DNA of 12,217 nucleotides, from the NCBI GenBank assembly GCA_964504285.1, contig CAZDDZ010000081.1:1-12217 (forward strand), read 5' to 3'. The position numbers were made by a program, and so were the translations under genes. The notes beneath the pieces were generated by a model. That model was not told where the DNA came from and searched no databases. It worked only from the letters and a program-made list of their open reading frames with translations. This document shows positions 7,882 to 12,217 of the stretch, piece after piece; position 1 is the stretch's first letter; the number at the start of each line of letters is the position of its first letter. This DNA is from Pseudoflavonifractor sp964504285 (GTDB lineage Bacteria; Bacillota; Clostridia; Oscillospirales; Oscillospiraceae).

Positions 7882-8901
7882 ATGACTATTGCGGATGTCA
7901 TGCGACAGACCGGGCTAACCCGAAAGGCAATTTATCTTTATGAAGAACGCGGACTCCTCACCCCCGGGAAAATCAGCGCCGGTAGTTTTGTCTACCGTGA
8001 ATATAGTGAAGAAGACCTGCGCCGTCTGGTTACCATTGCCCGTCTGCGTGAGCTGGAAGTGCCGCTGTCAGAGATTTCCCAGGCCTTAGAAAGCGGGCGT
8101 ATTGAACTGGTTTTACACGAGCAGCTTATGCGTCAGCAGGTACGTCTGACGGAGCAGCAGGCCACCATAGATCGGCTTAATGCTATTCTGGATCGACTTC
8201 CGCCCAACAGCGGTATTTCTGAGTTTGAGCAGGCAGCCGATGATGTGCTGCCCAGAATGATTCAAGACCAGCTTAGCTGCAAGCTGGTCGAGGACTACCC
8301 CAAGGGCTACGTCCGCAGACTGGCCGTACTGCTCTACGAGGCGTTTTTAGATAAGCCCCTGGACAGTCAGGAAGGCTGGAACGCCTGGTACAGTCTGCTG
8401 GATACGTTGGAGCACGCCGTTACCCCCGCCTTGCTGGATGCTTACACCGACTTTTATGGCGGCCTGACCACAGAACAACTGTGCGAGGATTACCGTCTGC
8501 GCCGGTGTCTGGTGTGTGGCTATACCCAGTACGGTCCCCCAGAGATGGACGCTAAGGCACGGGAGCTAATGAGAGAATTTCAGCGGCTGCTGTCCGAACC
8601 CCGCCTGCGGGAGCACTGGCTGAGCTATTACGACCGTATGGTCAAAAACACTCCCACCGCCATGGGTGAGGTTATGGAGACCGTAAGACACCTCAGCTTG
8701 GTGTACAGTCAGTATGAGGCACATTTCCTTGAAATGCGGCAATTTTATCTGTTCCCATTTATGGAGCGGCAGGAGAAAAACGAACTCTGTAAGGCTTTAA
8801 ATACAGTAATGGGCGGCGAAGATATATTAAATCCCATAGCCCTTATGTATTTTGACTTTTACAATAATACTCTGCGCACCGTCCTATATCCCGAGGATTA
8901 A
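7882..8901 (+). CDS. MerR-family transcriptional regulator with large uncharacterised effector domain
   Basis: The first 70 residues form a MerR winged helix-turn-helix: an HTH start (IADVMRQTGLTRKAIYLYEE), the RGLLTP turn and the second helix pair (YREYSEEDLRRLVTIARLRE). A probable dimerisation coiled coil follows (about 75-108, Gln/Leu/Arg rich). Residues about 115-339 are a predominantly helical C-terminal domain that I do not recognise; it does not show the short metal-binding loop of MerR or CueR, nor an obvious GyrI-like or TipAS motif. A cysteine group C201, C209, C212, plus C133, might sense redox state or metals, but this is inference. ATG 7882 has AGGGG (7870-7874) 7 nt upstream. 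The next gene starts 23 nt after the stop, so the two are probably one operon. At 339 aa it is longer than typical MerR regulators. The ligand is unknown; it may be the acceptor reduced by the neighbouring enzymes. Confidence 0.9.
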   Translation: MTIADVMRQTGLTRKAIYLYEERGLLTPGKISAGSFVYREYSEEDLRRLVTIARLRELEVPLSEISQALESGRIELVLHEQLMRQQVRLTEQQATIDRLNAILDRLPPNSGISEFEQAADDVLPRMIQDQLSCKLVEDYPKGYVRRLAVLLYEAFLDKPLDSQEGWNAWYSLLDTLEHAVTPALLDAYTDFYGGLTTEQLCEDYRLRRCLVCGYTQYGPPEMDAKARELMREFQRLLSEPRLREHWLSYYDRMVKNTPTAMGEVMETVRHLSLVYSQYEAHFLEMRQFYLFPFMERQEKNELCKALNTVMGGEDILNPIALMYFDFYNNTLRTVLYPED

Positions 8902-8924
8902 AATAGATGAGAGGAGCACAAATT

Positions 8925-10391
8925 ATGAAAAAGAAGAAACTGCTTGCACTGTTTTCCGCACTGATGCTAACAGTCAGCGCCTGTGGCGCACCCACAAACC
9001 CAAGCACCGCTACCCCTCCCGCACAGAGCCCCACCCAGTCCTCCGAAACTCCTAAAATTCGGGAGACCTCTGTAGACTTTGTCGTTGCCGGCGGTGGCGC
9101 GGGCGGCCTTTCCGCCGCCACTGAAGCGGCTCGTCAGGGAAAAAGTGTTATCCTGGTGGAAAAGCTCTCCTTTACAGGTGGTAGCTCCGCCCTGTGCGAG
9201 GGTTACTTATGGGCTTGCGGCGCTAAGATCAACGAAGAGACCGGCGAGGGCTTTACCGCCGAGCAAATGAAGGCCTTTTATAAGGAGAGTGGCGGTAATG
9301 TGGTAAACGGCGACCTAATTGACAATATGGTAGATATGTCCGCCGAAATTTTTAACCAAATTGATGCCGCAGGAGCCAACTTTAGCCGAGAAAATTTTAT
9401 GACTGGCACTAAGGATTTTAACGTTTTTATTGCTGACGGCGCAGGCTCTGGAATGATGACGGCCATGCGTGAGGAGGCTGAGAAGCTGGGTGTGGAAATT
9501 CGCTATGAATCTCCCGCCGTCTCCCTAATTGTAGAGGATGGCGCAGTAAAGGGCATCACCGTAAAGGACAAGGAGGGCACCTATAACATTTATGCAGGTA
9601 CTACAATTCTTGCCACAGGCGGTTTTCTTATGAACGAAGAGTTAATGCAGGAGCATCTGCCAGATTGGGCCGGACTGCGTCCCATGTGCAGTGTTGGCAA
9701 TACCGGTGACGGACACCGCATGGCTCTGGAGTTGGGTGCCGAAATGATTGGCGACAATATCACCGGTACCTGGGGCTGGGATGGCAAAAACGGCTATAAG
9801 ATGAAGGGCGGCATGGCCCCCATGCTGAGCAGATTTTATGTCAACGAGCAGGGCAAGCGCTTTACCAGCGAAATCGACCCCCTTAAGATGCGCAATATTG
9901 TAGCGCAACCCGAGCGTGTGGCGCACACCCTTATGGACTCCTCCTTACCCAATTTTATTCCCCTGTTGGAGGAGAGCGTTGCCGAGGGTCTGACCGTGAA
10001 GGCAGACACGCTGGAAGATCTGGCCAAGCTGGCTGGAATTGATCCGGTGGCACTGCAAGAAACCGTGGACGCTTATAATGCAGTGCAGGCTTCCGGCGGT
10101 GTAGACGAATTCGGTGTGCCCGCAGCTGCTATGGCACCCATTACCACTGCCCCCTACTATATGAGCACACTCTCTCCCGAGATTCCCAATGCAACCTTAA
10201 AGGGCATTAAGGTAAACGAATTTGGCCAAATTTTGTCGGGCGACGCCCCTATCCCTAATCTTTACGGCGCCGGTGAATTGATTCTGGGTAACATTGTAAA
10301 CGACCGCTACCCCACTTGCGGTTCCTGCCTTGCAGCCGGCTTGTATGTGGGCCCCGTGGCGGTGCGCCATGCTCTGGGTATTATGAAATAA
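8925..10391 (+). CDS. lipoprotein FAD-dependent reductase (FAD_binding_2, fumarate reductase flavoprotein family), substrate unknown
   Basis: A 488-aa extracytoplasmic flavoprotein. A lipoprotein signal (MKKKK, hydrophobic core, lipobox VSAC with C20) is followed by a Thr/Ser/Pro-rich tether (about 21-45). The Rossmann FAD motif VVAGGGAGGLSAA has GGGAGG at 56-61, with ribose-binding E79 in ILVEK. GKRFTSE (310-316) and NLYGAGELILGN near the C-terminus are typical of the fumarate reductase/urocanate reductase/ketosteroid dehydrogenase superfamily. The fumarate reductase HHTMGG motif and the HGxNRLGGN arginine motif are not conserved; the latter is replaced by NDRYPTCGSC (459-468). It has no FMN-binding or haem domain, so it needs an external electron donor, perhaps the FMN domains encoded by the next gene. 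ATG 8925 is chosen over ATG 8907: GAGGAG (8911-8916) is 8 nt upstream, and MKKKK begins a proper signal peptide. It lies 23 nt after merR, in the same operon. Confidence 0.88.
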   Translation: MKKKKLLALFSALMLTVSACGAPTNPSTATPPAQSPTQSSETPKIRETSVDFVVAGGGAGGLSAATEAARQGKSVILVEKLSFTGGSSALCEGYLWACGAKINEETGEGFTAEQMKAFYKESGGNVVNGDLIDNMVDMSAEIFNQIDAAGANFSRENFMTGTKDFNVFIADGAGSGMMTAMREEAEKLGVEIRYESPAVSLIVEDGAVKGITVKDKEGTYNIYAGTTILATGGFLMNEELMQEHLPDWAGLRPMCSVGNTGDGHRMALELGAEMIGDNITGTWGWDGKNGYKMKGGMAPMLSRFYVNEQGKRFTSEIDPLKMRNIVAQPERVAHTLMDSSLPNFIPLLEESVAEGLTVKADTLEDLAKLAGIDPVALQETVDAYNAVQASGGVDEFGVPAAAMAPITTAPYYMSTLSPEIPNATLKGIKVNEFGQILSGDAPIPNLYGAGELILGNIVNDRYPTCGSCLAAGLYVGPVAVRHALGIMK

Positions 10392-10422
10392 AACGCACAC
10401 AAAAAATTTGCACCTTATTTTT

Positions 10423-10455
10423 AGGCGACCTTCCAAAAGGGAGGTCGCCTTTTTT
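10423..10455 (+). terminator. intrinsic terminator after the merR-reductase operon
   Basis: Stem arms AGGCGACCTTCC (10423-10434) and GGGAGGTCGCCT (10439-10450) pair over 12 bp with one T/G wobble, around an AAAA loop, followed directly by a T-run (10451-10455). This is a textbook intrinsic terminator 32 bp after the stop codon. It means the next gene needs its own promoter. Confidence 0.92.
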
Positions 10456-10470
10456 GTGAAAAAAGCCAAT

Positions 10471-10500
10471 TGTCAAAAAATTATCGTTTTTTTCTTGACA
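10471..10500. repeat. inverted repeat overlapping the -35 of the second promoter
   Basis: TGTCAAAAAA (10471-10480) and TTTCTTGACA (10491-10500) are inverted copies with 9 of 10 matches around a 10-bp AT-rich centre. The right arm contains the -35 hexamer TTGACA. It may be a second operator, an A/T-tract upstream element, or chance in AT-rich DNA. Confidence 0.35.
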
Positions 10501-10525
10501 GTAAACCCACTTTACCCTCTATCCT
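10495..10525 (+). promoter_or_regulatory. second promoter with MerR-type 19-bp spacer, before the FMN-domain reductase gene
   Basis: -35 TTGACA (10495-10500) is a perfect hexamer, and -10 TATCCT (10520-10525) lies 19 bp downstream. A dyad is centred at 10508, the same distance from the -35 as in the merR promoter: GTAAA (10501-10505) and TTTAC (10511-10515) are perfect inverted arms, and the 9-nt arms match at 7 of 9 positions. The T-tract and CTTGAC before the -35 are also shared with the merR promoter. Activation by the neighbouring MerR protein is inferred. Confidence 0.6.
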
Positions 10526-10600
10526 AAAAAAGCTTAAACGTATTTTAGCTTCTAAAAATACCATAAAAGCGAAAATTAAAAGAGAAAGAGAGAGGATTGT

Positions 10601-12217
10601 ATGAAAAAGAACCGTATTTTGGCTCTTGCACTGGCTCTGTCCATGCTGGCTTCCATTGCCGGCTGCACCAAGCCTGCCCAGCCCAGCACCTCCCCCAGCG
10701 CGACTCCCGCCGGTATCTACACCGCCGGCACCTATACCGCCTCCGCCCAGGGCTTTGGCGGCACTGTTACCGCTAAGGTAACGGTGGATTCCGCCACCAT
10801 TACCGCCGTGGAGCTTGAGGGTAAGGATGAAACCCCCGACATCGGCACCAAGGCTCTGGAGCAGCTGCCTGAGGCGATTAAAACCGCAGGTTCGGAAGAT
10901 GTCGCCGCTATTTCCGGCGCTACCTACACCAGCAACGCCGTAAAGGAAGCCGTGGCTGCCGCCCTGGCCGAGGCCAGAGGCGAGGCCGCTGTGGCGGGCA
11001 CTGTGGCCGATGGCCGCTACACCGTGGACATGGTCGGTCACGAGGGCACGGTGGTTGTTTCCACGCTGTTTAAGGATGGAAAAATTCTCTCGGTCAGCGT
11101 TCCTTCCAACAACGAGACCGTTGCTGTGGGAACCTATGCCGTAGAGCGCGTACCCGGCCGCATTGTGGAGCACCAGTCCATTAACGTGGACGGCGTTTCC
11201 GGTGCTACCATTACCTCCAACACCATTAAGCAGGGCGTGGCTCAGGCCATTAAGATGGCCGGCGGCCGCGTAGAGGATTTTAACACCGCCGTTACCGCTC
11301 CTGTTGAGGCGAAAACCGTAGAGGAAAACGTGCAGGTCGCCATTATGGGCGGCGGCACCGCCGGTCTCTTTGCTGCCGCCCGTCTTTTTGAGGAGGGCGT
11401 AAAGGACATTATTATCTTCGAAAAGACCGACATTCCCGGCGGCTGTATGCCCCTGACTTACGGCGGTATTTTCAACGTGGATTCTCAGGTCTTTGCCAAC
11501 TGGGGCATGGGCCGCGAGGAAACCGCTACCTTTGGCCGCTGGCAGGAGTATAAGCCCAAGCTGGCTGCCCGTATGGACCCTGAGGCTGTGGCTGCCGACC
11601 CCGACCTTAAGTGGCTGGAGCAGATGTACGTCACCGCCGGCTGGATGACCGACTGGATGACCAACATCGGCGTAGGCATGATGAGCCTGAACGTCAAGCC
11701 CATGTACAACTACGCCTTCTTCGCCCCCGGCTGCTATGAAGGCGGCGCAGGCTTTGCCATGCAGTTCCTGGTCGACCGCATTACTCATCAGGGCGGCCGC
11801 ATTATTTACGGCACTCCCGTTACCGACCTGATTCAGGACGAGTCCGGCCGCATCACCGGTCTGAAGGCCGAGGGTAAAGACGGCACCACTTGGACCGTGA
11901 ATGCCGACGCCGTTGTTTTGGCCGCGGGCTCCTTCGCCAAAAACGACGAGATGGTTGCCGAGTACTTCCCCGAAATGGCAGGCAAATACCTTAACGCGCC
12001 CACCAGCCTTACCGGCGACGGCCTAGTGCTGGGTATGAAATACGGCGCAGGCATCGAGGACATGGGCGCTTATGTTCCCGGCTTCCTCGCCACCTACGAC
12101 AGCCATTTTGAGCTTGCGTTCATGCATTACTCCACTCCCGGCGTTATTGTTAATGTGAACGGCGACCAGTTTGGCAACATTATGGCGGATAACCACGGCA
12201 CCATGGCACGCGCCAAG
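10601..12217 (+). CDS. lipoprotein flavin reductase with two covalent-FMN-binding domains, C-terminus beyond the window
   Basis: The frame is open for 539 codons to the right edge. Order of parts: lipoprotein signal with lipobox IAGC (C22); Pro/Ser/Thr tether (about 23-37); FMN-binding domain 1 (about 40-126) with SGATYTS (105-111); FMN-binding domain 2 (about 134-222) with DGVSGATITS (197-206); then an FAD_binding_2 reductase domain with AIMGGGTAGL (250-255 GGGTAG) and IIFEK. The SGAT motifs are those modified by ApbE-type flavin transferases, which attach FMN covalently outside the membrane. This layout resembles urocanate reductase and the flavinylated extracellular reductases of Gram-positive anaerobes, in which electrons pass FMN to FAD to acceptor. 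The RF-x-NE segment of fumarate reductases is altered here (DQFGN). ATG 10601 follows AGAGGA (10591-10596). No apbE or membrane electron-supply gene is in the window. The substrate is unknown. Confidence 0.92.
   Translation, partial: MKKNRILALALALSMLASIAGCTKPAQPSTSPSATPAGIYTAGTYTASAQGFGGTVTAKVTVDSATITAVELEGKDETPDIGTKALEQLPEAIKTAGSEDVAAISGATYTSNAVKEAVAAALAEARGEAAVAGTVADGRYTVDMVGHEGTVVVSTLFKDGKILSVSVPSNNETVAVGTYAVERVPGRIVEHQSINVDGVSGATITSNTIKQGVAQAIKMAGGRVEDFNTAVTAPVEAKTVEENVQVAIMGGGTAGLFAAARLFEEGVKDIIIFEKTDIPGGCMPLTYGGIFNVDSQVFANWGMGREETATFGRWQEYKPKLAARMDPEAVAADPDLKWLEQMYVTAGWMTDWMTNIGVGMMSLNVKPMYNYAFFAPGCYEGGAGFAMQFLVDRITHQGGRIIYGTPVTDLIQDESGRITGLKAEGKDGTTWTVNADAVVLAAGSFAKNDEMVAEYFPEMAGKYLNAPTSLTGDGLVLGMKYGAGIEDMGAYVPGFLATYDSHFELAFMHYSTPGVIVNVNGDQFGNIMADNHGTMARAK

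Noticed and set aside
8907..8924. Earlier ATG at 8907 for the first reductase
   Set aside because: It would add MRGAQI before the lysine-rich signal peptide and would place the GAGGAG ribosome binding site inside the coding region; ATG 8925 has correct spacing.
10526..10600. Possible FMN riboswitch before the FMN-domain reductase
   Set aside because: The leader is about 70 nt, AT-rich and lacks the conserved RFN element core, so only a small hairpin can be supported.
10481..11788. Minus-strand open frame of 435 codons opposite the FMN-domain reductase
   Set aside because: Its product is a low-complexity Gly/His/Ala-rich shadow, and it overlaps a plus-strand frame with signal peptide, two FMN motifs and an FAD motif.
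7738..12217. Mobile element or genomic island carrying the merR-reductase genes
   Set aside because: No integrase, transposase, tRNA, target-site duplication or clear base-composition break is visible; the palindrome alone is better explained as a terminator.

Overview
The window reads as chromosomal DNA of a strictly anaerobic, GC-rich member of the Firmicutes, most likely a gut-type Clostridia close to the Oscillospirales. That placement is inferred from strong AGGAGG-like ribosome binding sites, two TTG starts, a pyruvate:ferredoxin oxidoreductase, Gram-positive-style lipoprotein signals and intrinsic terminators. I see no rRNA, tRNA, CRISPR array, IS element or phage gene.

Region 1 (1-3621). 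A pyruvate:ferredoxin (flavodoxin) oxidoreductase gene lies on the minus strand. It starts at 3337 and runs off the left edge, with 1112 codons visible and all recognisable thiamine-diphosphate and Fe-S ligands intact. Its promoter and a strongly folded leader lie in the divergent intergenic region, opposite a near-consensus plus-strand promoter.

Region 2 (3584-7815). Three plus-strand housekeeping genes follow: a ComM/YifB-type AAA+ ATPase, a ThiI-type tRNA 4-thiouridine synthetase without a rhodanese domain, and CinA (NMN deamidase family). A purine/pyrimidine hairpin separates thiI from cinA. A very long, almost perfect palindrome closes the cluster and works as a likely terminator.

Region 3 (7832-12217). 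This is the most interesting part. A MerR-family regulator with an unrecognised C-terminal effector domain is co-transcribed with a lipoprotein flavin reductase (FAD_binding_2 / fumarate reductase flavoprotein fold). A terminator and a second promoter come next, followed by a second lipoprotein reductase that carries two N-terminal covalent-FMN-binding domains and runs off the right edge. Both promoters have a TTGAC -35 element, a 19-bp spacer and a dyad centred at the same position, which is the architecture of MerR-activated promoters. The simplest reading is an inducible extracytoplasmic respiratory or detoxifying reductase module. Electrons would enter through the FMN domains and reduce an unknown acceptor. 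Both reductases appear to lack the arginine acid catalyst of true fumarate reductases at the aligned position, so the acceptor is probably not fumarate. All alignments to family members were made by eye and from memory.
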